Notes: a model not told the origin generated them from the sequence alone. 64,000 nt of DNA from Arenibacter aquaticus (GCF_003957295.1 NZ_RQPJ01000024.1:1730-65729); one strand, 5' to 3'; numbered from the stretch's first letter, positions 52,855 through 61,968 are shown. Translations and numbers: made by a program.

Positions 52855-53442
52855 TTATTTAGGTTCAAATATAAAAAAGAGTTCTTTACCAGCTCTGGGT
52901 TTTATGGAATTGTAAGCGGTTTTAAGAAGCTTTATGTTAAAGTGCTTTTCAAAAAGGGCAATGTATTCTTCTGTACTGCCCCCAAAAGGAGGTCCCGATT
53001 TGGATAGTGGGAAATTAAAAAGTAGACCAACCAATTTGCCCTGCGGTTTAAGCAGAGTTTTCATTTTTAGGACATATTTTGGTCTTAATTGCGGACTAAG
53101 GGCACAGAAAAAGGTCTGTTCCAAAATAAGGTCAAAGTCACCTATGTTCAAGTCAAAAAAGTCTCCCTCTAACAGTCTTTCCTCAGGGAAGTTTGGCAGC
53201 TTGGCCCTTATCGCTTCCAAAGGAGGTCTGGCAATATCTATGATGTAGGTATTGGTGAAACCCTTTTCTGTCAAATACATCAGTTCGTGGGCATTACCGG
53301 CACCTGGGATCAAAATCTTTAGATTCTTATCCGTCAATTGATCAATGTAGTGCTTCAAAGGGGGAGAAACATAACCAATGTCCCAGCCCATATCACCTTG
53401 TATGTATTTGTTTTCCCAGAATTCCCTATTCAGTTTCTTCAT
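52855..53442 (-). CDS. SAM-dependent methyltransferase (TPMT/thiol-methyltransferase-like)
   Basis: 195 residues. REFWENKYIQGDMGWDIGYVSPPL at the start and the SAM-binding loop ILIPGAGNAHE, with LEGDFFDL and the TPMT-type FDLILEQTFFCAL, place it in the thiopurine S-methyltransferase-like group. It may methylate thiols or halide-like nucleophiles; the actual substrate is unknown. Its start overlaps the S4-domain gene by 17 bases. Confidence 0.88.
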   Translation of the reverse strand: MKKLNREFWENKYIQGDMGWDIGYVSPPLKHYIDQLTDKNLKILIPGAGNAHELMYLTEKGFTNTYIIDIARPPLEAIRAKLPNFPEERLLEGDFFDLNIGDFDLILEQTFFCALSPQLRPKYVLKMKTLLKPQGKLVGLLFNFPLSKSGPPFGGSTEEYIALFEKHFNIKLLKTAYNSIKPRAGKELFFIFEPK

Positions 53443-53800
53443 CCAAGTAATCGTCTATGTCCCTTCGGTCTTTTTTTGTAGGTCTTCCGGTACCTTTTTT
53501 TCTGTAGTAGTCTTTAGAAAACTTCAATAGTTCGTTATGCTCAAAAGCTTCTTTTGGGGTAATGTCCTTCCTATATATATCCACTAACTTGGCACCCACC
53601 CTGCTTTCTGGAATGTCCAAAACTGTAAATTCATAATTAATCTGGTTCTTTCTCACAATTACTTTGTCCACGGGGTATACCTCCCTAGATGGTTTTACTA
53701 CCTGCCCATTAATTCTTACATGGCCCTTTTTACAGGCCTCTGTCGCTATATTTCTGGTTTTAAAATAGCGTGTGCTCCATAAGTATTTGTCTATTCGCAT
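53426..53800 (-). CDS. S4-domain RNA-binding protein (HslR-like)
   Basis: 124 residues. S4 motif RIDKYLWSTRYFKTRNIATEACKKGHVRINGQVVKPSREV at the N terminus, then the charged C-terminal tail RKKGTGRPTKKDRRDIDDYLDEE, both typical of heat-shock protein 15 (HslR), which binds stalled 50S-peptidyl-tRNA complexes. It is the first gene of an operon with the methyltransferase and the phosphoribosyltransferase. Confidence 0.9.
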   Translation of the reverse strand: MRIDKYLWSTRYFKTRNIATEACKKGHVRINGQVVKPSREVYPVDKVIVRKNQINYEFTVLDIPESRVGAKLVDIYRKDITPKEAFEHNELLKFSKDYYRKKGTGRPTKKDRRDIDDYLDEETE

Positions 53801-53980
53801 AAACTATTGAAATTCTTTGTTAACGTCTTCTACAAAAATAGTTGAAAATTGTATCTTGCGGCCTTTAAATAAGAAATCTATGGAACCGTAATGGTTAAAC
53901 CAATCAACCTGCGCTTGTGGAAGATTGTTTTGATGATCAAAGGTTTTATAGGAGGTTTAAAGGACAATAATACGATACTG

Positions 53981-54898
53981 ATGAATATAAAAGGAATTGT
54001 TTTGCTAGGTTTAATTTTTGTGGCTATCTGGTCTTGTAAGAAAGATGATGATAATGATATTGAAATAGTGCCACCAAGATTGCTAAGCGAGGTTGCCGTT
54101 GAGGACGATGCTGAGATTCAAGCTTATTTAAAAACGCACTTTTATAACTACGAAGATTTTGAAGAACCTATTGCGGAAGATTTTGATTTAAGGATAAAGA
54201 TTGATACCATAGCGGGTGAAAATGCCGATAAAAGATCGCTTTTTGAGGATGCCAAGACAGAGGTGATATATTTATCTTCCAGTGACTTGGGCTTGGATGC
54301 TGAGGAAGTAGATGTGCCACATACCTTGTATTATGTTGTGGCCAGGGAGGGAGTTGGTGGAAATCCAACGCCTGTAGATTCTGTATACCTTAAGTATCAA
54401 GGTACGCGATTGGACGGGGGAGTGTTTGACAGTAGATTAGGTTCGCCGGTTTGGTTTGATATGCAGGGATCAGGTGTATCTGGTAATTCTGGAGTGATAA
54501 CAGGGTTTAAAAAGGGTATGCCAAAATTTAAAGCAGGTGGAGAGGTCGTAGAAAATGAAGATGGTACCTTTAGCGTTAATGGTAGTGGAGTAGGTTTAAT
54601 ATTTATGCCATCCGGAATCGCTTATTTTAGTGGTAGTGCGCCGGGGCAGACCTATGCGCCATTAATATTTGAAGTAAACCTTTTGGCTATCAATACCACA
54701 GATCATGATAGGGACGGCGTAGATACTATATCTGAGGATTTGGATAAGGATGGTAACCTTTTTAATGATGATACCGATGAAGATGGTATCCCAAATTATC
54801 TGGATACGGATGATGATGGCGATGGGGTTCTTACTGAAGACGAATTGGGAGATGCTAATAATGACGGGGTTCCCGATTATCTGGATGAAAATATTTGA
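53981..54898 (+). CDS. FKBP-type peptidyl-prolyl isomerase lipoprotein with calcium-binding tail
   Basis: 305 residues from ATG 53981, chosen because it leads straight into a lipoprotein signal (VAIWSC, Cys19); the longer frame from 53891 would not. FKBP domain about 140-255 (YLKYQGTRLDGGVFDSR, VITGFKKGMPKFKAGG, FMPSGIAYFSG, APLIFEVNLLAI). The last 50 residues are Asp-rich repeats (DEDGIPNYLDTDDDGDGVL, NNDGVPDYLD) of the same kind as in the T9SS type B protein at 4410. GldI of F. johnsoniae is a related FKBP lipoprotein; orthology is not established. It probably folds exported proteins at the outer membrane. Single gene with terminator. Confidence 0.9.
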   Translation: MNIKGIVLLGLIFVAIWSCKKDDDNDIEIVPPRLLSEVAVEDDAEIQAYLKTHFYNYEDFEEPIAEDFDLRIKIDTIAGENADKRSLFEDAKTEVIYLSSSDLGLDAEEVDVPHTLYYVVAREGVGGNPTPVDSVYLKYQGTRLDGGVFDSRLGSPVWFDMQGSGVSGNSGVITGFKKGMPKFKAGGEVVENEDGTFSVNGSGVGLIFMPSGIAYFSGSAPGQTYAPLIFEVNLLAINTTDHDRDGVDTISEDLDKDGNLFNDDTDEDGIPNYLDTDDDGDGVLTEDELGDANNDGVPDYLDENI

Positions 54899-54924
54899 AG
54901 CTGAAAAAGATCAGGTCTTTAAAT

Positions 54925-54958
54925 AAAAAATGCCCCCGCAGATGCAGGGGCATTTTTT
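54925..54958. terminator. Bidirectional terminator
   Basis: aaaaaatgcccc (54925-54936) and ggggcatttttt (54947-54958) form a hairpin with A and T runs, between two converging genes. Confidence 0.85.
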
Positions 54959-54978
54959 GTATAGTTCAAAATGATTTT

Positions 54979-55560
54979 TTATAACTTTAAGGAGGCACTC
55001 AAAATCAATTGATCTGGCCTGGTGTCAATGCGGTCGTTGGAAAAAGCGCCTTCCACAACCGTAACCTCATTTTCACTAAAACCTCTTTCGTATCGTAAAT
55101 CGATTCCGAAGTTGCCAAAAGAAAGTCCAGCACCAATATTAAGGCCTACGGTAAAATCATTTTCAACATCCCCTATGGTGATGCCGTCATAATCCGTATC
55201 CAAAATATACTGAAAAGCAGGTCCTGCAAAAACCTTCAATGGGCCAATAACATTGATGCCCAAAAGAACAGGAAGGTCCAGTTTGCTCATATCCAAACTA
55301 TTGTTTTCATAGTCCGATTTTGTTTTGGTATAAATTAATTCTGGGCGCAAGTAAACTTTTTGCCCTACCTGGCCAAAGATACCCAAATGGTAGCCTACAT
55401 TGCCTTTGGGGTCCTTGTAGGCTTGTTCGGTAGATTCAAAATAATCACCGGTTCCACCATAATTTAGTCCACCCTTGATACCAAATCCAGAGCCTTTTTG
55501 TGCCTGGGCCGTAAGCCCCATTAAAGCGACAGCTGCAAATAAAATTGTTTTCTTGATCAT
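54979..55560 (-). CDS. Outer-membrane beta-barrel protein (porin family, OmpA-like barrel)
   Basis: 193 residues, signal peptide 1-20 (GLTAQA-Q), then a small eight-strand type barrel: GSGFGIKGGLNYGG, GYHLGIFGQVGQKVYLRPEL, LNIGAGLSFGNFGIDLRYERGF, ending LILSASLKL. Members of this family (outer membrane protein beta-barrel domain) are common flavobacterial surface proteins without assigned role. The promoter region contains an 8-base inverted repeat (55588-55609). Single gene. Confidence 0.9.
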   Translation of the reverse strand: MIKKTILFAAVALMGLTAQAQKGSGFGIKGGLNYGGTGDYFESTEQAYKDPKGNVGYHLGIFGQVGQKVYLRPELIYTKTKSDYENNSLDMSKLDLPVLLGINVIGPLKVFAGPAFQYILDTDYDGITIGDVENDFTVGLNIGAGLSFGNFGIDLRYERGFSENEVTVVEGAFSNDRIDTRPDQLILSASLKL

Positions 55561-55587
55561 AATGTCTTCTTTTTTAAATTAGAATAC

Positions 55588-55609
55588 ATTGTGCAATACT
55601 ATGCACAAT
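55588..55609 (-). promoter_or_regulatory. Inverted repeat over the putative porin promoter
   Basis: attgtgca-atacta-tgcacaat: perfect 8-base arms. On the minus strand the sequence TAGTATTGC within it is one base off the -7 consensus, so a bound protein would block transcription. Confidence 0.4.
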
Positions 55610-55673
55610 TCCTTTATTGATTTAACCTAAAAAGAAAATTTCTTGACACGAAAAAGGGTCAATTGGGTAAAAC

Positions 55674-55727
55674 ACAAAAAAAACAGCTGGGCATATCGAT
55701 CCTCATAACCGATATACGCAACTGTTT
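55674..55727 (-). terminator. Terminator of the transketolase operon
   Basis: aaacag at 55681 pairs with ctgttt at 55722, and catatcg-like arms with a few mismatches lie inside. On the minus strand the hairpin is followed by eight T residues. Confidence 0.65.
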
Positions 55728-55801
55728 AAAGTGTACTATACGCTATATTGTTCACTGTGTTCCGTGTTAAGGGCAATCATCTTTCCGAAGGGAAATTTGA
55801 T

Positions 55802-56755
55802 TTACTTTCTCTTTAACACACTCAAAACGGCTTTCTCTATAGCTTTATTGTTCAATCCGTATTTATCCATTAATTGTTCCGGGGTGCCACTTTCTCCAAA
55901 AGTATCCTTGGTAGCAACAAACTCTTGCGGCGTAGGATGCGTGGTAGCAAGGAATCCGGCAATACTCTCACCTAGACCGCCCAAATAATTATGTTCTTCC
56001 GCAGTAACGATACAGCCTGTTTTTTTAACAGATTTTAACACAGCTTCCCCGTCCAAAGGTTTAATGGTGTGTATGTTGATTACCTCGGCAGATATACCTT
56101 CTTTCTCCAAGTTCTCGGCGGCAATTAAGGCTTGCCATACCAAGTGACCTGTAGCTACGATAGTAACATCTGTACCTTCGTTAAGCATTAAAGCTTTTCC
56201 TATTTCAAATTTTTGGTCCACTGGAGTGAAGTTGGCTACTTTGGGACGTCCAAATCTAAGATAAACGGGGCCTTGATGCTCTGCAATGGCAATAGTGGCA
56301 GCTTTGGTCTGGTTGTAGTCACAAGGATTAATTACGGTCATCCCTGGCAACATTTTCATTAATCCAAGATCTTCCAAGATCTGGTGTGTAGCGCCATCCT
56401 CTCCAAGGGTAATCCCCGCATGGGAGGCACAAATTTTTACGTTTTTATCAGAATAGGCAATAGATTGTCTAATTTGGTCGTAAACCCTACCGGTGGAGAA
56501 GTTTGCAAATGTTCCGGTAAAAGGAATTTTACCTCCAATGGTGAGTCCGGCAGCTATACCCATCATGTTGGCCTCTGCAATTCCGACCTGAAAGAAACGT
56601 TCAGGGTTTTCATCAATAAAATCCTGCATTTTAAGGGAGCCCACCAAATCGGCACAGAGTGCTACTACATTCGGATTGGTTCTTCCTAATTCGGTCAGTC
56701 CCGCTCCAAAGCCACTTCGCGTATCATTTTTACCTTGATCTATATATTTTTTCAT
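55802..56755 (-). CDS. Transketolase, C-terminal subunit
   Basis: 317 residues with the pyrimidine-binding and C-terminal domains of transketolase: RSGFGAGLTELGRTNPNVVALCADL, PERFFQVGIAEANMMGIAAGL (catalytic Glu), ASHAGITLGEDGATHQ and LRFGRPKVANF. It works with the N-terminal subunit 39 bases upstream to transfer C2 units in the pentose phosphate pathway. Split transketolases are known in Bacteroidota and some other bacteria. Confidence 0.94.
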   Translation of the reverse strand: MKKYIDQGKNDTRSGFGAGLTELGRTNPNVVALCADLVGSLKMQDFIDENPERFFQVGIAEANMMGIAAGLTIGGKIPFTGTFANFSTGRVYDQIRQSIAYSDKNVKICASHAGITLGEDGATHQILEDLGLMKMLPGMTVINPCDYNQTKAATIAIAEHQGPVYLRFGRPKVANFTPVDQKFEIGKALMLNEGTDVTIVATGHLVWQALIAAENLEKEGISAEVINIHTIKPLDGEAVLKSVKKTGCIVTAEEHNYLGGLGESIAGFLATTHPTPQEFVATKDTFGESGTPEQLMDKYGLNNKAIEKAVLSVLKRK

Positions 56756-56794
56756 TTGTACTTTCTTTTTTTGTTTGTTAGAAAATGATAGGGA

Positions 56795-57640
56795 TTAGTA
56801 GTCTCCAGCGGTTTCGGGATTCTGGGCCAAGGCCGTTTCCAGTTGTTCATCGTTGGGGGCTTTTCCGTGCCAAGCGTGGGTATACATCATAAAATCTACT
56901 CCGTGACCCATTATGGTGTGTAAAAGAACACAGACAGGTTTACCTTTTCCGGTCCTTTCCTTGGCTTCTTTCATTCCGTTGATGATGGCTTCAAGGTTGT
57001 TCCCTTCTTGGATTTCCAGTACATCCCAGCCAAAGGCTTCAAATTTCTTCTTAAGGTCGCCCATTGGCAATACGTCATCCGTAGAACCATCAATCTGCTG
57101 TCCGTTGTAATCCACGGTGGCAATTAGATTGTCCACTTTTTTACCGGCAGCATACATTATAGCTTCCCAATTTTGTCCTTCTTGCAATTCACCATCGCCG
57201 TGAAGGGTATAAACTAATTTGGGGTCATTGTTAAGTTTTTTTGCCTGCGCCGCGCCCAAGGCAACGGACAAGCCCTGCCCCAATGATCCGGAGGCAATAC
57301 GTACCCCTGGCAAGCCTTCATGGGTGGTAGGGTGTCCCTGTAGTCGGGAATCTATTAACCTAAAAGTATTTAACTCCTCAATGGGAAAATAACCCTTTCT
57401 CGCCAAAACACTATAGAAGACAGGAGATATGTGGCCGTTGGACAAAAAGAATAAATCTTCATCCTTGCCGTCCATGTCAAATCCGTCCTTGAGCTCCATT
57501 ATCTCATTGTAAAGAGCAACAAAAAATTCAGTACAGCCTAAAGAGCCTCCTGGGTGTCCCGAGTTAACCTTATGGACCATTCTTAGAATGTCTCTGCGGA
57601 CCTGAACGGTCAAATCTTGTAATTCTTGAAGTTTTGGCAT
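56795..57640 (-). CDS. Transketolase, N-terminal subunit
   Basis: 281 residues from ATG 57640 (MPKLQELQDLTVQVRRD). A TTG frame from 57667 is excluded because the promoter -7 element lies on it. Thiamine diphosphate-binding domain: NSGHPGGSLGCTEFF, GSLGQGLSVALGAA, HGDGELQEGQNWEA (GDGE...N binding motif), TVDYNGQQIDG and HTIMGHGV. Partner of the C-terminal subunit. Confidence 0.94.
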   Translation of the reverse strand: MPKLQELQDLTVQVRRDILRMVHKVNSGHPGGSLGCTEFFVALYNEIMELKDGFDMDGKDEDLFFLSNGHISPVFYSVLARKGYFPIEELNTFRLIDSRLQGHPTTHEGLPGVRIASGSLGQGLSVALGAAQAKKLNNDPKLVYTLHGDGELQEGQNWEAIMYAAGKKVDNLIATVDYNGQQIDGSTDDVLPMGDLKKKFEAFGWDVLEIQEGNNLEAIINGMKEAKERTGKGKPVCVLLHTIMGHGVDFMMYTHAWHGKAPNDEQLETALAQNPETAGDY

Positions 57641-57664
57641 TTTTTCTATCTTTTTAAAACTTTC

Positions 57665-57695
57665 CAAAAGTAATCGCTATCTTTTGGGTATACAA
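57665..57695 (-). promoter_or_regulatory. Promoter of the transketolase operon (TTG-N20-TACTTTTG)
   Basis: On the minus strand TTG at 57695-57693 and TACTTTTG at 57672-57665 are 20 bases apart, 25 bases before ATG 57640. Confidence 0.7.
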
Positions 57696-57780
57696 GTCGT
57701 AGTTATTATATTTTATTAACTATGAGCGCCAATAACATAACTTTATTTTTTTGTTAGGGATTTAATGGCTCTGAGTTGAT

Positions 57781-57788
57781 TATATTTG
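57781..57788 (+). promoter_or_regulatory. -7 promoter element (TATATTTG) for tgt
   Basis: TATATTTGCGG matches TAnnTTTG, 20 bases before the TTG start at 57809. It would be inside the gene if the longest open frame (57776) were used. Confidence 0.55.
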
Positions 57789-57808
57789 CGGCTTTAAATA
57801 CATCTTTT

Positions 57809-58939
57809 TTGAAATTTACATTACAGCATTCAGATACGAGGACCAAAGCCAGGGCGGCAGAACTAATTACGGACCATGGTAAGATAGAAACGCCCATTTT
57901 TATGCCCGTAGGCACCGTAGCATCGGTAAAAGGGGTACATCAAAAAGAGCTGAGGGAAGAAGTGAACCCGGATATCATTTTGGGGAATACCTATCATTTA
58001 TATCTGAGGCCTAAAACAGAAATTTTGAAAAAAGCCGGCGGACTCCATAAATTTATGGGGTGGGACCGGAATATATTGACCGATAGTGGTGGGTATCAGG
58101 TGTATTCGCTTTCCAATAACCGAAAGATCAAAGAGGAAGGCGTCAAGTTTAAGTCGCACATAGATGGTTCCTATCATGTTTTTACACCAGAGAACGTTAT
58201 GGAGATCCAGCGTACTATCGGAGCCGATATCATTATGGCGTTTGACGAATGTACGCCTTACCCCTGTGATTATAAATACGCCAAAAGGTCTATGCATATG
58301 ACCCACAGATGGTTGGATCGCTGTATAGCCCATTTGGAGAAAACTCCCTTTACCTATGATTACGCCCAAACTTTTTTCCCAATTGTGCAGGGTTCTACTT
58401 ATAAGGACTTAAGAAGGCAATCTGCCGAATATATAGCCGGAGTGGGAGCAGAGGGTAATGCTATTGGAGGGCTTTCGGTAGGGGAGCCGGCAGAGGAGAT
58501 GTACGGGATGACCGAGGTAGTCTGTGAGATTCTGCCCGAAGATAAACCCCGATATCTTATGGGTGTAGGTACCCCTATCAATATATTGGAGAATATTGCC
58601 TTGGGAATAGATATGTTTGATTGTGTGATGCCTACCAGGAACGCCAGAAATGGTATGCTGTTTACCGCCCATGGGACCATAAATATAAAAAATAAAAAGT
58701 GGGAGGATGATTTTTCGCCCCTAGACGAAATGGGTACTACTTTTGTGGATAAGGAGTATTCCAAGGCGTATTTACGGCATTTGTTCGCGGCCAACGAGTA
58801 TTTGGGCAAACAAATAGCTACCATTCACAACCTGGGATTTTATATGTGGTTGGTTCGCGAAGCTAGAAAACATATTTTAGCGGGGGATTTCCATGAGTGG
58901 AAGTCTGTAATGGTAAAACAAATGGATAAACGATTATAG
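57809..58939 (+). CDS. tgt: Queuine/preQ1 tRNA-ribosyltransferase (TGT) lacking zinc cysteines
   Basis: 376 residues from TTG 57809 (TTGAAATTT, MKFTLQ); the longer frame from 57776 is upstream of the -7 promoter element. TIM-barrel TGT swaps guanine for preQ1 at position 34 of GUN tRNAs. Active-site residues are present: Asp92 in TDSGGYQVYSL, GGLSVGEP and Asp271 in DMFDCVMPTRNARNG. But the zinc motif CxCxxC, which in the family follows PLD-xx, reads G309, T311 and D314 (DEMGTTFVDKEYS); only the His (HNLGFY) is left. Probably the enzyme is active without zinc. An LptF/G permease gene follows without a gap. Confidence 0.93.
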   Translation: MKFTLQHSDTRTKARAAELITDHGKIETPIFMPVGTVASVKGVHQKELREEVNPDIILGNTYHLYLRPKTEILKKAGGLHKFMGWDRNILTDSGGYQVYSLSNNRKIKEEGVKFKSHIDGSYHVFTPENVMEIQRTIGADIIMAFDECTPYPCDYKYAKRSMHMTHRWLDRCIAHLEKTPFTYDYAQTFFPIVQGSTYKDLRRQSAEYIAGVGAEGNAIGGLSVGEPAEEMYGMTEVVCEILPEDKPRYLMGVGTPINILENIALGIDMFDCVMPTRNARNGMLFTAHGTINIKNKKWEDDFSPLDEMGTTFVDKEYSKAYLRHLFAANEYLGKQIATIHNLGFYMWLVREARKHILAGDFHEWKSVMVKQMDKRL

Positions 58940-60022
58940 GTGCTAAGCATAATAGACAAATACATATTAAAGCGCTATCTGGCAACTTTTTTTGTGATGT
59001 TGCTGCTATTTATCCCAATTGGGATTATGGCCAATTTGGCAGAACAAATTGGGAAAATGATAGACAACGAAGTGCCATTTGCGGAAATCGCTATCTATTA
59101 TATGAATTTTACCCTAGTGATAGGAAACCTGCTCTTTCCTATTTTTCTCTTTTTATCGGTAATTTTCTTTACTTCCAAACTTGCCAATAATACTGAAATT
59201 GTAGCCATTCTAAGTTCTGGGGTTTCCTACGGAAGATTTTTGCGCCCCTATTTGATTGGAGCCTCTATTATTGCCCTTATCATGTTTTTCATGAGCATGT
59301 TTATTGTTCCTCCCGCAAGTGTGGGGTACAATGAGTTTAAGTATAAGTATTTAAAGAAGGGAAAGAAGGATAGGGTTACCACAAACATCTTCAATCAATT
59401 AAACGAAAATGACTACCTCTATGTAAGTAGCTTTGATCCGGCAAGGCAGATAGGCTATAATTTTACTATGGAACGCTTTAATGAGGAGAACACCTTGGAC
59501 TTTAAGATTTCAGCGGCCAACATTAGATGGGTAGATAAGGATTCTGTGTATAGGCTTACCTCATATGTGAAAAGGAAATTGGTAGGCAACGAGGAGGTTG
59601 TAGAGACTAAGCGTAGGCTAGACACCATTTTTGATTTTAAAATTGATGATCTAACCCCGGTATCCTATATAGCGGAAACTAAGAATATGTTTGAGTTGGA
59701 TAAGTTTATCGCAGCGCAAAAAAGAAAGGGTGCTTCCAATATTAACAGTTATATTCTGGTGAAATACAAGCGATGGGCCCTGCCTATTGCTGCTTTTATC
59801 TTGACCATAATTGCCGTTGCCGTTTCTTCTGTAAAACGACGTGGGGGCATGGGGGTTAACTTGGCATTTGGAATAGGGGTGGCATTTATTTATATCTTTT
59901 TTGATAAGGTATTTGGAACCCTGGCCGAACAATCTGGTTTTTCCCCTTTATGGGCCGTTATTATCCCAAATGTAATGTTTGGAGCCATAGCCTTTTACCT
60001 ACTTCAGAATGCCAAGCGCTAA
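58940..60022 (+). CDS. LptF/LptG (YjgP/YjgQ) family permease
   Basis: 360 residues with GTG start directly after the tgt stop. Three N-terminal membrane segments (about 15-40, 55-80, 100-125), a periplasmic beta-jellyroll (about 130-265), then three C-terminal segments. MLSIIDKYILKRYLATF and the AELSSGVS-like ILSSGVSYGRFLRP are typical. It is part of the ABC machine that lifts lipopolysaccharide from the inner membrane. The partner permease is not next to it. The next gene overlaps it by 14 bases. Confidence 0.92.
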   Translation: MLSIIDKYILKRYLATFFVMLLLFIPIGIMANLAEQIGKMIDNEVPFAEIAIYYMNFTLVIGNLLFPIFLFLSVIFFTSKLANNTEIVAILSSGVSYGRFLRPYLIGASIIALIMFFMSMFIVPPASVGYNEFKYKYLKKGKKDRVTTNIFNQLNENDYLYVSSFDPARQIGYNFTMERFNEENTLDFKISAANIRWVDKDSVYRLTSYVKRKLVGNEEVVETKRRLDTIFDFKIDDLTPVSYIAETKNMFELDKFIAAQKRKGASNINSYILVKYKRWALPIAAFILTIIAVAVSSVKRRGGMGVNLAFGIGVAFIYIFFDKVFGTLAEQSGFSPLWAVIIPNVMFGAIAFYLLQNAKR

Positions 60023-60917
60023 GTTTAGGAATTACCTTCATCTACATTTTATAGTCTTTATATGGGGCTTTACAGCGGTTCTGGGAAAGTTGATTAGTAT
60101 AGAGGCCCTTCCCTTGGTTTGGTACCGTATGGGTATGGCTTCCTTGATTATTCTGGTCTATATCCTAATTCGATATAAATCGCTTAGGGTAACGCCCAAA
60201 ATCCTGTCTACATTACTGATCGCCGGAATAGTGGTGGCATTGCATTGGGTCACATTTTTTATGGCCATAAAAATCTCCAATGTTTCAGTTGCCTTGGCCA
60301 CTATGTCTACTGGGGCTTTATTTACCGCTTTGATAGAGCCTTTTTGGTATGGTCGTAAAATGGTTGGATATGAATTGGTTTTTGGGGTAGCGGTAATACT
60401 TGGCCTTGCTATTATGTTTAATCTGGAAGCGGATTATACTGCAGGTATACTGCTTGCCTTGCTTTCGGCCTTATTGGCTTCCATTTTTTCCTTGATCAAT
60501 GGCAAATTGATCCAAAAAGAGAATCCAGCTGTCATATCCTTTTATGAACTGGGGAGTGGGGTTTTGTTCTTGTCGCTCTATCTGTGGATGGATCAAGGAT
60601 TTGATCAAGAATTCTTTCAGCTCTCACTAATCGATTGGTTTTATATATTTATTTTGGCCTCTGTTTGTACCGCATATGCGTTTATTGTCTCAGTGAAGGT
60701 GATGAAATATATTGCGCCATATACGGTAATGCTTACAAATAATTTGGAACCGGTCTATGCTATTGTTTTGGCTTTTATTATATTAGGGGATAGTGAGAAA
60801 ATGAGCCCGCTTTTTTACCTAGGAGCATTGCTTATTTTAACTACGGTTATAGCCAATGGTATTTTGAAAAATAGAAAAAAATTAAAAAAAACGACTAATG
60901 GGTTACCTTTCCATTAA
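60009..60917 (+). CDS. EamA/DMT family transporter
   Basis: 302 residues with ten predicted membrane helices in two EamA repeats (about 12-135 and 150-290), e.g. HFIVFIWGFTAVLGKLISIEALPLVWYRM and NNLEPVYAIVLAFIILGD in the second. A drug/metabolite exporter; substrate unknown. It overlaps the Lpt permease gene by 14 bases, so the two are co-translated from the tgt operon. Confidence 0.9.
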   Translation: MPSAKFRNYLHLHFIVFIWGFTAVLGKLISIEALPLVWYRMGMASLIILVYILIRYKSLRVTPKILSTLLIAGIVVALHWVTFFMAIKISNVSVALATMSTGALFTALIEPFWYGRKMVGYELVFGVAVILGLAIMFNLEADYTAGILLALLSALLASIFSLINGKLIQKENPAVISFYELGSGVLFLSLYLWMDQGFDQEFFQLSLIDWFYIFILASVCTAYAFIVSVKVMKYIAPYTVMLTNNLEPVYAIVLAFIILGDSEKMSPLFYLGALLILTTVIANGILKNRKKLKKTTNGLPFH

Positions 60918-60922
60918 AGTTT

Positions 60923-60930
60923 TATATTTG
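60923..60930 (+). promoter_or_regulatory. -7 promoter element (TATATTTG) for accA
   Basis: TATATTTGCC matches TAnnTTTG, 30 bases before the accA ATG; no good -33. Confidence 0.5.
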
Positions 60931-60960
60931 CCTGTTGAAAAGAACTAAACCTGTAAACTT

Positions 60961-61914
60961 ATGGAGTATTTAGATTTTGAACTTCCAATTAAAGAGCTAG
61001 AAGAGCAATTGGATAAGTGCATGATAATTGGGGAAGAAAGTGACGTGGACGTTTCTGAGACATGTAAACAAATTGAAAAAAAGCTGGCGGATACCCGCAA
61101 AGAAATATATAAAAACCTAACGGCCTGGCAAAGGGTACAATTATCAAGACATCCAAATAGGCCTTATACCTTAGATTACATTAACGCCATTTGTGGAGAT
61201 ACTTTTTTGGAGCTACATGGGGACCGCAATGTGAAGGATGACAAGGCAATGATAGGGGGTCTTGGGAAAATTGGTGACCAGAGCTATATGTTTGTGGGAC
61301 AGCAAAAAGGTTACAATACCAAGACCAGACAGTACCGTAATTTTGGTATGGCCAATCCTGAGGGCTACAGAAAGGCACTTCGACTAATGAAATCGGCAGA
61401 AAAGTTTGGGATACCCGTTGTGTGTTTTATAGATACTCCGGGAGCCTACCCAGGGATTGAAGCAGAAGAAAGAGGTCAAGGAGAGGCAATAGCAAGGAAT
61501 ATTTTGGAAATGACCAGATTAAAAGTTCCTGTTATTGTTGTGATCATAGGGGAAGGAGCCTCTGGTGGAGCCTTGGGAATAGGTGTAGGGGATAAGGTTC
61601 TAATGTTGGAAAACACATGGTACTCGGTAATTTCGCCCGAATCCTGCTCTTCCATACTTTGGAGAAGTTGGGAATATAAGGAACAGGCGGCCGAAGCTTT
61701 AAAACTTACGGCGACCGATATGAAAAAAATGAAGCTTATTGATGAGATTGTGCGTGAACCTGCGGGAGGGGCACATGCCAATCGTGAGAAGACTTTCGAA
61801 ATCGTAAAAAATAAAATTTCATCACATTTTGAGGAATTAAAAAAGTTATCACCAAAAGAGTTGGTGGAGAATAGAATGGATAAATATGCAAATATGGGGG
61901 TCTTTAACGGATAA
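60961..61914 (+). CDS. accA: Acetyl-CoA carboxylase carboxyltransferase subunit alpha
   Basis: 317 residues, complete Acc[60 protein letters not shown] and [22 protein letters not shown]. It forms the carboxyltransferase with AccD (not here), giving malonyl-CoA for fatty-acid synthesis. Single gene with promoter and terminator. Confidence 0.97.
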   Translation: MEYLDFELPIKELEEQLDKCMIIGEESDVDVSETCKQIEKKLADTRKEIYKNLTAWQRVQLSRHPNRPYTLDYINAICGDTFLELHGDRNVKDDKAMIGGLGKIGDQSYMFVGQQKGYNTKTRQYRNFGMANPEGYRKALRLMKSAEKFGIPVVCFIDTPGAYPGIEAEERGQGEAIARNILEMTRLKVPVIVVIIGEGASGGALGIGVGDKVLMLENTWYSVISPESCSSILWRSWEYKEQAAEALKLTATDMKKMKLIDEIVREPAGGAHANREKTFEIVKNKISSHFEELKKLSPKELVENRMDKYANMGVFNG

Positions 61915-61934
61915 CATCCCTTTTTGTCAAGGTG

Positions 61935-61968
61935 AAAAAATCTGGAGTAGAAATTCTCCAGATTTTTT
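61935..61968 (+). terminator. accA terminator
   Basis: Arms aaaaaatctggag (61935-61947) and ctccagatttttt (61956-61968), 8-base loop, T tail. Confidence 0.88.
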
